Shown: one piece after another, positions 35,225 through 42,962 of the stretch | Layout of the letters: every line of letters begins with the position of its first letter | How positions within the stretch are numbered: position 1 is the first letter of the stretch | NCBI RefSeq assembly: GCF_002086795.1 | Contig: NZ_MVIM01000005.1 | Location: 62,001 to 126,000 of the forward strand | DNA: 64,000 nt | Source of the DNA: Mycolicibacterium tusciae | GTDB lineage: Bacteria; Actinomycetota; Actinomycetes; Mycobacteriales; Mycobacteriaceae | Reading direction: 5' to 3' | The notes under the pieces: model-generated | What the model was told of the DNA's origin: nothing | The model's database searches: none | Seen by the model: the letters and a program-made list of their open reading frames with translations, nothing else | Program-made: the position numbers and the translations under genes

Positions 35225-36228
35225 CTAGGGCAAAGCGGGGATCACCTTTTCCGCGAAAAGCTGCGCGTACTCGACAAAGCGCTGCGCGGGCAATCCAGGC
35301 GGCCGCATCATCATGAAATGCTCGACCGGTATCCGTTCCTGCATCGCCGTGAAGTAGCTGACGGCCTGCTCCGGCGTCATGATCTGGAGGATGCCGCTCG
35401 ATTTGAAGGCATCCAGATCCATCGGTTGTGTCGCGGGACTTTCGATGCCGATCGCATTGTCCTCGTTCATCCACGCGCCGTAGGTGGCGAACACGTGGTG
35501 ATAGTAAGGAGCAAGTTCTTCGAGAGCCTCGCCGGGATCGTCAGCGACCGTCAGGAACAATCCCGGGATGCGGATAGCCGCGGTGGCCGGATCCTTTCCA
35601 TGCAGTCGTAGTTTGTCGAAATAGGAATCACAGAACTCTTCGTTTCCGAGGTAACCGTCGGCATGAATGGCCACGCGCTCGAGCGCCCGGTCGGTGAATC
35701 CGCCGATGTAGAGCGGGATCCGTCCGCGCGGTGGTGCGGGCGTAATTCGGGCGTCTTTCACCGTGTAGTGCTGCCCGGTGAAGCTCACCGTTTCGCCCGC
35801 CCACAGTGCGCGAACGATGGTCAGAAACTCGTCGAAGCGGCTGCCACGGTGGCTGAAATTCTCCCCGTACATCTCGTACTCGTGGGCCGGTACCCGATGG
35901 CGAGTCCTGTCTCGAGCCGGCCATTGGACAGGATGTCGAGGACAGCGCATTCCTCGGCGAAGCGAACCGGGTGGTAGAGCGGGGCGATCGCGACCGCCGC
36001 ACCGATGCGTAGAGTCGACGTCCGCGCGGCCATTGCGGCCAGTATCAGGTTCGGGGTCGGCAGGTATCCGTCGTCTGCGCCGTGATGCTCGGGTACCCAC
36101 GCACCTCTGAAGCCGACGGTCTCGCTCAATGCGACCACGTCGAGTGTTTCGTGATAGACATCGGCCGACGGGCGACGCCACGGGGCGGGATTCCGAAAGT
36201 CGTAGAGGTAGCCGAAGGTCATCGCCAT
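35225..36228 (-). pseudogene. LLM-class flavin-dependent oxidoreductase, frameshifted
   Basis: The N-terminal half (from ATG 36228 or 36222, MTFGYLYDFRNPAPWRRPS) is in one frame and reads LSNGRLETGLAIGYRP, then is lost. The C-terminal half continues in another frame with HEYEMYGENFSHRGSRFDEF and ends at 35225. Together they give a normal LLM protein of about 330 residues, similar in layout to the gene at 55887-56924. The break lies at the ggg run at 35884-35886 (+ strand); one extra base there would restore the frame (GYRPHEYEMYG). Either the gene is broken or there is a sequencing error. It is the last gene of the long minus operon that starts at 42893. Confidence 0.82.
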
Positions 36229-36247
36229 GGTTTTCGCCCGCCGGGCA

Positions 36248-37279
36248 TCAGCCGACGCTGCCCGCCAGAGACCGGGCCATGTCGGCGGCAGTGGCGATCG
36301 ACTGCAGAACCATCGTCCCGAACGCCTCGGCAACCTCGCGGTCCCCGTCGGGGGACGCCACGTTCCGCGCGTAGGTGCGTTCCAGCACTACGCCGATCTT
36401 GAAGTTGGCCAGCACCAGGTAGTAGTCGAGGTTGTCAGTTGGGAGGCCACTGATCTTCTCGTAGTGTTCCAACAGATCACTGCGGGGCGGCATACCCTCC
36501 ATCGGCAGATAAAAGTCTGTCTTCGGCTCGTCGCCGTCGTATCCGAGCACCGCCCAGGCGAGATCCAGTAGCGGATCACCGATAGTCGTCATCTCCCAAT
36601 CGACCAGCGCTGCGAGCCGAGCCGGCGACCCGTGGGCGTACATCACGTTCGCGAACTGATAGTCGCCGTGCATGATGCCCGGGGTGAAGTGCTCGGGCCG
36701 GTTGGCCTGTAGCCATTCGGTGGCCACGTCCAATCCGGGCAAATCCCGGACCTGGAAACCCTTCAGGAATGACAGCCAACGGTCCACCTGGCGGTCGTGG
36801 AAACCCTCGGGCCGCCCGAAGCCCTCGAGGCCTTGTCCGCGCCAGTCCACCCGGGCCAGCTTCGCGGCACCCTCGATCAACTGGAACGCCAGACCCCGCC
36901 GCGCCTCGAGATCGGTGTCGAACGGCGGTGCCCACCCACCATCCATCGGGCTCCACCCGTCGACCTCGGCCATCACGTAGAACGGCTTGCCGAAGACCTC
37001 GCCCGACTCGTCGGCGGCGATCAACTCCGCGTGCGGTACGTCTGTGCCCGCCAAGGCGCGTACCAACCGGATCTCGCGCCGCAGTTCGTTGAGTCGCTTA
37101 TCGTCGGCGCGTTCACCCGGCATCCGCATGACCATCCGGCTCCCGCCGCGCTGGATCACGTAGAGCGCGTTCTGCGACCCACCAGCCAGTTGCGACAGCT
37201 CCGCCAGTTCACCTTCTCCGACGACGTGTTGGCTGTCGAGCCACCGGCTGAGACGCTGAACATCCACCGTGCTGCTCAA
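36248..37279 (-). CDS. APH-type phosphotransferase (ACAD10/11 kinase-domain-like)
   Basis: About 343 residues of the aminoglycoside/choline-kinase-like fold. The nucleotide-binding region starts SRWLDSQHVVGEGELAELSQ and the Lys/Glu-rich N-lobe follows. The catalytic loop is IMHGDYQFANVMYAHG (HGDxxxxN) and the metal-binding Asp is in ALVDWEMTTIGDPLLDLAW. I chose TTG 37279, giving MSSTVDVQRLSRWLDSQHVV, because it overlaps the upstream stop as TTGA; a longer start would overlap by 58 nt. Bacterial homologues such as LvaA phosphorylate 4-hydroxyacyl-CoA. An acyl-CoA dehydrogenase of matching type lies at 50218-51519. Confidence 0.86.
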   Translation of the reverse strand: MSSTVDVQRLSRWLDSQHVVGEGELAELSQLAGGSQNALYVIQRGGSRMVMRMPGERADDKRLNELRREIRLVRALAGTDVPHAELIAADESGEVFGKPFYVMAEVDGWSPMDGGWAPPFDTDLEARRGLAFQLIEGAAKLARVDWRGQGLEGFGRPEGFHDRQVDRWLSFLKGFQVRDLPGLDVATEWLQANRPEHFTPGIMHGDYQFANVMYAHGSPARLAALVDWEMTTIGDPLLDLAWAVLGYDGDEPKTDFYLPMEGMPPRSDLLEHYEKISGLPTDNLDYYLVLANFKIGVVLERTYARNVASPDGDREVAEAFGTMVLQSIATAADMARSLAGSVG

Positions 37280-37635
37280 GATTGCACTCCGGTGGCCTTG
37301 GCGCCGCGGGGGCTCCAGAACGACAGTCGCCAACTTGACATGTCAAGGCAGTCAGCCATATTGATCTTTCCGGCGGCCACGCCCTCCTGGATTTTGCCTA
37401 GGATCGCATCGACGTCACCCTCCATCTCGTAGATGATGGCGTACCGATGCTCGGGCGCGACTGAGCCCTCCATGTGGTAGATCTCGGCCTCTTTCAGATC
37501 GTAGCGCTGCGCCGACACCATGCCGGGGATGGCGAGCAAGTCGGGAATGTGAACGTTGTCGTACCACTCGTTGAACTCGTCGTCCCTGCCCTCCAACGGA
37601 TTTGAGAAGACGATCTGGATAAATTTGTCGATCAT
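37276..37635 (-). CDS. Small dimeric alpha-beta barrel protein (EthD-like)
   Basis: A 119-residue protein. It starts MIDKFIQIVFSNPLEGRDDE, followed by FNEWYDNVHIPDLLAIPGMV near residue 21, the typical signature of EthD-type and related small dimeric ferredoxin-fold proteins (WYDxxHIPDLL, then PG). Such proteins act as small oxygenases, isomerases, or partners of enzymes. It is coupled to the APH-type kinase by a TTGA overlap and lies 6 nt after the SDR gene. Function is not known; a partner role for the kinase is possible by analogy with the small LvaB protein, which is inference. Confidence 0.75.
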   Translation of the reverse strand: MIDKFIQIVFSNPLEGRDDEFNEWYDNVHIPDLLAIPGMVSAQRYDLKEAEIYHMEGSVAPEHRYAIIYEMEGDVDAILGKIQEGVAAGKINMADCLDMSSWRLSFWSPRGAKATGVQS

Positions 37636-37641
37636 GTGTTC

Positions 37642-38397
37642 CTATTCCTGCTCCATCGATGTGATCCATTGTTCGTAGTCGGTTGCCTTGGCGGTCAACA
37701 GATCCTGACCGAGTGTCGAGTCCAGGATGAGAAAGCGCTCGGCTGCGATCGCATCGGCCAAGCGGTCCGCGACCTGCGCCGGGGTTGCGGCCCCCTGCAG
37801 CATGGGGTGGTCGGCGGGTATCCCGTCGGCCAGCAGCATGGGCGTGAGCATCGGACCGGGACAGAAGCACGAGACTTTGATCCCCTTGGGGCGATACGTG
37901 GCGGCCAGCCACTCCGAAAATCCCAGCGCCGCTTTCTTGCTCACTGAGTACGCCGGCTTGTCGGGGTGCAGGGCCAATGCGACGATTGACGCGGTCTGCA
38001 GCAGATAGCCGTCGCCACGTTCGAGCATCGACGGCAGCACTTCGCGGACGGCAAACACATGAGACATCACGTGCAGCCGCCAGCTGAGCTCCCACAGTTC
38101 GTCGTCGGGAATGGTGCCGTGCTGAGCTGTGCCGGTGAAGCCCGCGTTGCTGAACCAGATGTCGATCTCGCCATAGGTTTGGCGTGCCAGTTCGGCGACG
38201 GCGCGGACGTTGTCCTCGGCGGTGATATCACACGCCAGCCCGACGGTATCGACCGCCGAACAAACTCGGTCGACTCCCTCGGTGTTCTGGTCGGTGACAA
38301 CGACTTTCGCACCCTGGCTGGCGAACCGGTGCGCACACGCCTCACCAATTCCACTACCCGCACCGGTGATGACAACGACTTTGTCGCGTAGCTGCAT
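37642..38397 (-). CDS. Short-chain dehydrogenase/reductase
   Basis: A 251-residue SDR. TGAGSGIGEACAHRF lies near residue 11, and Asp in VVTDQNTEG after strand 2 suggests NAD. The catalytic Tyr-Lys is in PAYSVSKKAALGFSEWL near 148-152. NAGFTGTAQHG at about 85 has only one Asn before Ala-Gly (SNAG). It starts at ATG 38397, directly adjacent to the stop of the amidohydrolase, and precedes the small EthD-like gene by 6 nt. It probably oxidises or reduces a pathway intermediate in the minus operon. Confidence 0.86.
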   Translation of the reverse strand: MQLRDKVVVITGAGSGIGEACAHRFASQGAKVVVTDQNTEGVDRVCSAVDTVGLACDITAEDNVRAVAELARQTYGEIDIWFSNAGFTGTAQHGTIPDDELWELSWRLHVMSHVFAVREVLPSMLERGDGYLLQTASIVALALHPDKPAYSVSKKAALGFSEWLAATYRPKGIKVSCFCPGPMLTPMLLADGIPADHPMLQGAATPAQVADRLADAIAAERFLILDSTLGQDLLTAKATDYEQWITSMEQE

Positions 38398-39654
38398 CTA
38401 GAACGCCCGCTCGGAAGAGGCCATGGCGGGTCGAAGTTCCTTCACCGATTTCACGCTGATGTCCCAGTCGCCGACATGAGCGCGTAGCGCACCCACTGTG
38501 GCCTCTTCACGCGGGATGTGCGCGAACGCGTCGAAGCGGAAGTGCCGCATCGCATTGAGGTGGGTGATCTTGTTGATTTCGTCGTCTGGAACATCGACGA
38601 ACGACTTCATCAGGATCTCCGGAGCGTGTGGCCACGTGGTGTCCGAGTGTGGGTAGTCACACTCCCAGGTGATGTTGTCGATGTTCAGATGATGTCGCGT
38701 TTCGATGCCCACCAAATCATCGATGAAGCAGCAGATCACATGTTCTTTGAAGACCTCAGACGGCAGTTGATCACCGAGATCCATTCCGCTCCAGTGTTGG
38801 GTGTGCTTGTAGATGTAGTCCACCCGCTCGCAGAAGTACGGCAGCCAGCCCGTACCGCCTTCCGACAAAGCCACCCGCAACGACGGAAACTTCTGGAAAA
38901 CCCGGCTCCATAGTAGATCGGCTGCGGCGGAGAACAATCCGATCGGCGACAGTGTGTAAATGAGTTCAATGGGAGCGTCGGGCGAGGTCATCGGCGGCGC
39001 TGAATTCGACCCGAGATGAATACACACGACGGTGCCTTCTTCGGCGCAGGCCTCCCAGAACGGATCCCAGTGTTCGTCGTAGATGCTGGGCAGTCCCAAG
39101 TCGTAGGGGCTGGAGGAGAAGGTCACGGCATGGCACCCCTTTGCGGCGAGGCGCCGTACCTCGGTGGCGGTGCGCTGAGGGTCCCACATCATCGGTAAGC
39201 CCAAAGGAATAATTCGCCCTAGGTGCGTCCCAGCCCAGTCCTCGATGTGCCAGTCGTTGTAAGCGCGCACCATCTCCGCGGCCTGATCCTTATCGGCGGT
39301 GTCCATGAACAGTTGGCCGCAGAACCGCGGGAAGGACGGGAAGCACATGGAACCGAGTACACCGTTGGCGTTCATGTCCTTGACCCGGGCGTCGATGTCA
39401 TAGCAACCCAACCGGATCTCCTCGATGCTGGTGGGCTCCATGCCAAACTCGTTGGGGGGGCGTCCCGCTACGGCATTGAGCGCCGGGTTGAGGATCTCCT
39501 GGCCCTCGTAAACCCAGGCCATCGTGCCGTCATCGCGGCGGACAAAACGCGGGGCTTTGTCCTCGTATTTCTTTGCCACCCGTCCCTTGAACATATGGGC
39601 CGGCTCGATCACATGATCGTCCACGCTCACCAGGATCAGATCGTCGACGTTCAT
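38398..39654 (-). CDS. Amidohydrolase-2 family metal-dependent hydrolase
   Basis: A 418-residue TIM-barrel metallohydrolase. The N-terminal motif is LVSVDDHVIEPAHMFKGRVA (Asp-Asp-His) near residue 9. A metal-binding Asp is expected in ECDYPHSDTTWPHA near residue 330. A His-rich block, VCIHLGSNSAPP near 210, fits the central metal ligand. It is related to the proteins at 21386-22582 and 42963-44108. It starts at ATG 39654, 49 nt downstream of the GntR gene, so it may be transcribed with the operon starting at 42893. The reaction may be hydrolysis or decarboxylation of a cyclic compound. Confidence 0.87.
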   Translation of the reverse strand: MNVDDLILVSVDDHVIEPAHMFKGRVAKKYEDKAPRFVRRDDGTMAWVYEGQEILNPALNAVAGRPPNEFGMEPTSIEEIRLGCYDIDARVKDMNANGVLGSMCFPSFPRFCGQLFMDTADKDQAAEMVRAYNDWHIEDWAGTHLGRIIPLGLPMMWDPQRTATEVRRLAAKGCHAVTFSSSPYDLGLPSIYDEHWDPFWEACAEEGTVVCIHLGSNSAPPMTSPDAPIELIYTLSPIGLFSAAADLLWSRVFQKFPSLRVALSEGGTGWLPYFCERVDYIYKHTQHWSGMDLGDQLPSEVFKEHVICCFIDDLVGIETRHHLNIDNITWECDYPHSDTTWPHAPEILMKSFVDVPDDEINKITHLNAMRHFRFDAFAHIPREEATVGALRAHVGDWDISVKSVKELRPAMASSERAF

Positions 39655-39703
39655 CGTTCTCCTTAACTTCGGACGCGCTTCGCCATGATGCGAGACGCGT
39701 GAG

Positions 39704-41287
39704 TCATCCCATCAGGTCGAGCACCAGTCGTCGGCTGAACTCCGACTCCTCGGCCCACGGGGCGTTGGCCTCAAGGGCCTGCGCCCAGACCGCCGTGGCG
39801 CGGGCGGGATCGTGCTCTGCCGCGGCGTCGACGAACTGGGCGAAGAGGCGTTGGGCGCGCCGGTTGGTTCGAGTTACCCCCGGTATGCCCGTGACGTCGG
39901 CGGTGACACCCGGCTCGATGGCAACCCGGACCCAGTGCAGGATTTCGGAGATCACGGTCAGGGCGGGGTTCTTGACCGCAGAGAAGGCGACCATTTCCGC
40001 CTCTCGGTACGTCGCGACGAAACGCCCAGTATCATCGCAACATTCGGCGAGCTCGGTGTTCACCGCATTCAGCGCGTTAAGCTGCTTGGCGCCGATCCGC
40101 GAAGCGACCAGGCCCATGATCGACGGCTCGATGAGCCGAAGTGCGCGGTAGAAATCGGCGAGGGTGGTGCTACGCGCTTCCAGCACGATGCCAGCCAGTT
40201 GGGCGGCAACGCGGGTCGAGGGAGTGCGGATAGCAGCCCCTGATCGGTCACCGGTGCGCAGGTCTAGCAAGAACTCCATCTCCAAGATGCGGAGAGCCTC
40301 TCGCAGGGTCGGTCGCGAGACGTCGAACTCGCTGGCCAGTTCGGGCAGCGGTGGTAGGCGATCGCCCTCGCCGAGGCGGCCCTCCGCGATGCGAGCCCGG
40401 ATCTCTGTCGCCACGACCGAGGCCCGACGCGGCGCAGATCCGCGGCTGTCCTGGGCTCGGGCGCGCCAGAGCGGCGCCACGTCGATCGGCTGGCGGCTGA
40501 TGTTTCTGCTCACCAGCATGCGATTGGTCGTGAAAAGGTAATCGCTCCAGGTGTTTTGAGCCAGGGAACCATCGTGCCGACGCGCGGCATCAAGGAACGC
40601 GCTGTGGCTGACGATCACCCGACGTGCGAACTGCTCGGCGGCTACCGAGTCGTTGCTCCCGATCGACGAATAGACTTGCCCGGCGTGAATATCGCGGAAC
40701 ACGCCAGCGATGACCGCCAGAGTCTGGTTGCCGGAGAGTTCGATAACAGCCTGGTCGAACGCCGACATCGCGGTCACGAACGACAGCGGGTCCGTGGCGG
40801 CCCGCTCGGCATCGTGGAGTTCGACGAGGGTTTCGATGTCGTCGAAACCTGTGTTCGTGGCGAGGAGTTCGGCGGCCGGTGGTTCGACGACCGAGCGCAC
40901 CTCTTCAAGGTGAGCCAGCGTTGTCTTTCGCAGCTGTAGCAGCAGCGCCACATACCGAGCGACAGCATCCAACCCCGGTCGCCGGACGACTGCGCCGCCA
41001 CCCCGGCCCCGTTTGATCTTGAGGAGCTGCTGAGACTCAAGAATTCGCAGGGCCTCACGCAGGGTTTCGCGCGAGACTTGCAGCGCAGCGGTTAGTTCTG
41101 GTTCGGGTGGGAGTTGCTGATCTGCGGCGAGTTGGCCGCTGAGGATCTGGCGCCGAAGGTCGTCGGCGAGGAGGTGTGAGACCTTTCGGGTGTTACGCCG
41201 GGGCAGTGCACGCCAGACGGCATCGCGGCTGTCTACAAGCATCGGGGTGTCGACGTCGTGTGTCTGCGCATTGGGGCGTTCGGTCAT
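39704..41287 (-). CDS. Tandem double GntR/FadR-family regulator
   Basis: A 527-residue protein containing two complete GntR-FCD units; single proteins of this type are about 220-250 residues. Unit 1: winged helix-turn-helix about 33-100 (PELTAALQVSRETLREALRI), then a helical FCD ligand domain. Unit 2: winged helix-turn-helix about 275-340 (PELASEFDVSRPTLREALRI), then a second FCD domain. The two recognition helices are alike but not identical. I chose ATG 41287, in ATGA overlap with the thiolase-like gene. It is co-transcribed with the DUF35 and thiolase-like genes, whose promoter carries the shared 17-bp element at 42928-42944; this supports autoregulation. Regulator of the region is inference. 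Confidence 0.88.
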   Translation of the reverse strand: MTERPNAQTHDVDTPMLVDSRDAVWRALPRRNTRKVSHLLADDLRRQILSGQLAADQQLPPEPELTAALQVSRETLREALRILESQQLLKIKRGRGGGAVVRRPGLDAVARYVALLLQLRKTTLAHLEEVRSVVEPPAAELLATNTGFDDIETLVELHDAERAATDPLSFVTAMSAFDQAVIELSGNQTLAVIAGVFRDIHAGQVYSSIGSNDSVAAEQFARRVIVSHSAFLDAARRHDGSLAQNTWSDYLFTTNRMLVSRNISRQPIDVAPLWRARAQDSRGSAPRRASVVATEIRARIAEGRLGEGDRLPPLPELASEFDVSRPTLREALRILEMEFLLDLRTGDRSGAAIRTPSTRVAAQLAGIVLEARSTTLADFYRALRLIEPSIMGLVASRIGAKQLNALNAVNTELAECCDDTGRFVATYREAEMVAFSAVKNPALTVISEILHWVRVAIEPGVTADVTGIPGVTRTNRRAQRLFAQFVDAAAEHDPARATAVWAQALEANAPWAEESEFSRRLVLDLMG

Positions 41288-42441
41288 GATGCAGTCAACA
41301 CCATCGCGCCACATTGTGGATACACGCCACTGGCAACAAGGGCGACCCGGGCACCGGCAACCTGGCGGCGCTCGGCCTGGCCTCGCAGCTGAAGGACGGC
41401 CTCGTTCAGGAAGCCGATTCCGTGAAGTCGGCCCTCCGCGAGCTGTCCACCCGCGGTGTTGAGCGGGAAGTCTCCGCCCGGTCCGAGTCGGCTGCCATCA
41501 CCGACCCAGTCGCCGAACTCACCCCGGCCGCACGCACCGAGTGCCTCCAGCCAGGCGACGGTCACCGGTGTGAAACCGTCGTACACCTGAGCCACGTCCA
41601 CGTCATTCAGGGTCAGCGCCGAGCGCTGCCACAGGCGCTCGGCGCACTCAAACATGCCTCCGTAGAGGAAGTCAACGTCGAACACCCAATCCGCACCCCG
41701 GCCCGTGGCATAGCTCATCGCCTCGACCAGGACGGCGGGCTGCCGCAGATTTTTCGCACGTTCGGCAGTGGTGATCAGGGTGGCCACGGCGCCGTTCACC
41801 GGATAGTCGCAATCGAGCACTCGAAGGGGGTCGACGACCATGCGCGACGACAGATAGTCCTCCATCGTCATCGTTTCCCGCAGCACTGCGCGGGGGTTGA
41901 GCGCTGACCACCGTCGCGCGTTGACGGCGATGCGGCCGAAATCCTCCTCGGGCCGGCCGTGCTCATCCATCCAACGGCGCTTCTTCAGCGCGAGATTTAC
42001 GAGAATTCCACCGAGATAACCATAGGGAGTGAGGAATTGGTCGCGCCCGGTGATCTGGTCAGGTCCGCTGGCCACACCACCCTGATGGCCGGCGGTACGG
42101 GTGAGGCATCGAAAGACGAGGACGGTCTCGCACGCACCGGACGCGACGGCCATGACGCCGGCGAGGACGCCGCCCAGCCCGGATGGGTTCGAGGCCATTA
42201 TGTCGGCGAAGGCAGCTAAATCGGGTATGCCGAGCAAGCGCGCCATGTCCTGGGCCCCAGGTGATTCCGGGCCGAACTTATACTCGAATATGCCGTCCAC
42301 TTCGGTTGCGGGAAGCCCGGCGTCCGACAATGCCGCCTTGGCCGCGGCGATCGCGAGTGAGTTGGGCTGAGGCTCGCCTTTCCGGCTCAGATCCGAGTAG
42401 CCGACGCCGGCGATGGCCACTGGCCGAGTCAATGACGTCAC
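41284..42441 (-). CDS. Thiolase-like protein (Ltp2-type aldolase or lipid-transfer protein)
   Basis: A 385-residue thiolase-superfamily protein. It starts RPVAIAGVGYSDLSRKGEPQ and ends HGIGFLNEAVLQLRG then GVYPQCGAMVLTAS. The nucleophile Cys of true thiolases is absent: the region around residues 83-93 reads ASNPSGLGGVL. The usual CEAFA-type motif reads VYDGFTPVTVAW. Ltp2-type retro-aldolases in steroid side-chain breakdown also lack the Cys, use Tyr residues and need a DUF35 partner. A DUF35 gene lies directly upstream with ATGA overlap. It is therefore more likely an aldolase than a thiolase. The GntR gene follows with another ATGA overlap. Confidence 0.85.
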   Translation of the reverse strand: MTSLTRPVAIAGVGYSDLSRKGEPQPNSLAIAAAKAALSDAGLPATEVDGIFEYKFGPESPGAQDMARLLGIPDLAAFADIMASNPSGLGGVLAGVMAVASGACETVLVFRCLTRTAGHQGGVASGPDQITGRDQFLTPYGYLGGILVNLALKKRRWMDEHGRPEEDFGRIAVNARRWSALNPRAVLRETMTMEDYLSSRMVVDPLRVLDCDYPVNGAVATLITTAERAKNLRQPAVLVEAMSYATGRGADWVFDVDFLYGGMFECAERLWQRSALTLNDVDVAQVYDGFTPVTVAWLEALGACGRGEFGDWVGDGSRLGPGGDFPLNTAGGQLAEGRLHGIGFLNEAVLQLRGQAERRQVAGARVALVASGVYPQCGAMVLTAS

Positions 42442-42893
42442 CGGCGCGCTCCGGACAATCTGAACTGCGGCAGTGTGATTGAGCCCCGGTCCTCATAGGT
42501 CACCTCGACGGGCATGCCGCAACGAACCTCCGTCCCCTCCGGGACATCGACGAGGTTTGTCAGTATCCGCAGCCCGGGTTGTTCAGCGAGCTCCACGAGC
42601 GCGACGACATAGGGAAGCGCATCGACGAATCCAGCGTGCAGCGGCCGATCCACCACCGCGTAGGAGTAGATGACGCCTCGTCCGGTCATTTCGGCCGGCT
42701 CGAACTCCTCCGCCTGACAACGCTGGCAGCACACTTCGGGGGGATACTGCAGGTTCGAGCAGGAAGCGCAGCGTTGTAGCACCAGCCGATGCTCCGCAGC
42801 AGCGTTCCAAAAGAAGCCGCTGACGTCGTCGGGCGCCGGCAGGGGTCGAGGGTCGACCGGCCGGGCCTCCATCTGAACCACAGATCTCCTCAC
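42438..42893 (-). CDS. DUF35 OB-fold and zinc-ribbon protein (ChsH2 C-terminal-like)
   Basis: About 147-151 residues. The N-terminal zinc ribbon has four Cys in LQRCASCSNLQYPPEVCCQR then CQAEEF (CxxC and CxxC near residues 42-60). An OB-fold domain follows (GVIYSYAVVDRPLHAGF near residue 74). DUF35 proteins bind acyl-CoA and partner with thiolase-like enzymes, as in the ChsH2/Ltp2 retro-aldolase complex. It overlaps the thiolase-like gene by ATGA. The start is uncertain: GTG 42893, GTG 42881 or ATG 42872; an AGGAG precedes the latter two. It is the first gene of the long minus operon and lies next to the 17-bp element at 42928-42944. Confidence 0.87.
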   Translation of the reverse strand: MRRSVVQMEARPVDPRPLPAPDDVSGFFWNAAAEHRLVLQRCASCSNLQYPPEVCCQRCQAEEFEPAEMTGRGVIYSYAVVDRPLHAGFVDALPYVVALVELAEQPGLRILTNLVDVPEGTEVRCGMPVEVTYEDRGSITLPQFRLSGARR

Positions 42894-42927
42894 GTCTTGC
42901 GGTTTAACTACTTAACCCAAAAGCAAC

Positions 42928-42944
42928 GACCGAGTCGACTATTT
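42928..42944. promoter_or_regulatory. 17-bp element A, copy 1
   Basis: GACCGAGTCGACTATTT. It is upstream of the DUF35/thiolase-like/GntR operon. Read on the minus strand it overlaps a possible -35 box, with TTAAGT about 17 bp further as a -10 candidate. Near-identical 17-bp copies occur at 44455-44471, 51630-51646 and 63592-63608, all in intergenic regions. Confidence 0.65.
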
Positions 42945-42962
42945 ACGGAGAAGGAGTAGTCG

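Noticed and set aside
36082..36402. Small + strand frames over the LLM pseudogene and kinase
   Set aside because: They are shadows of the minus genes with no domain or ribosome-binding site.
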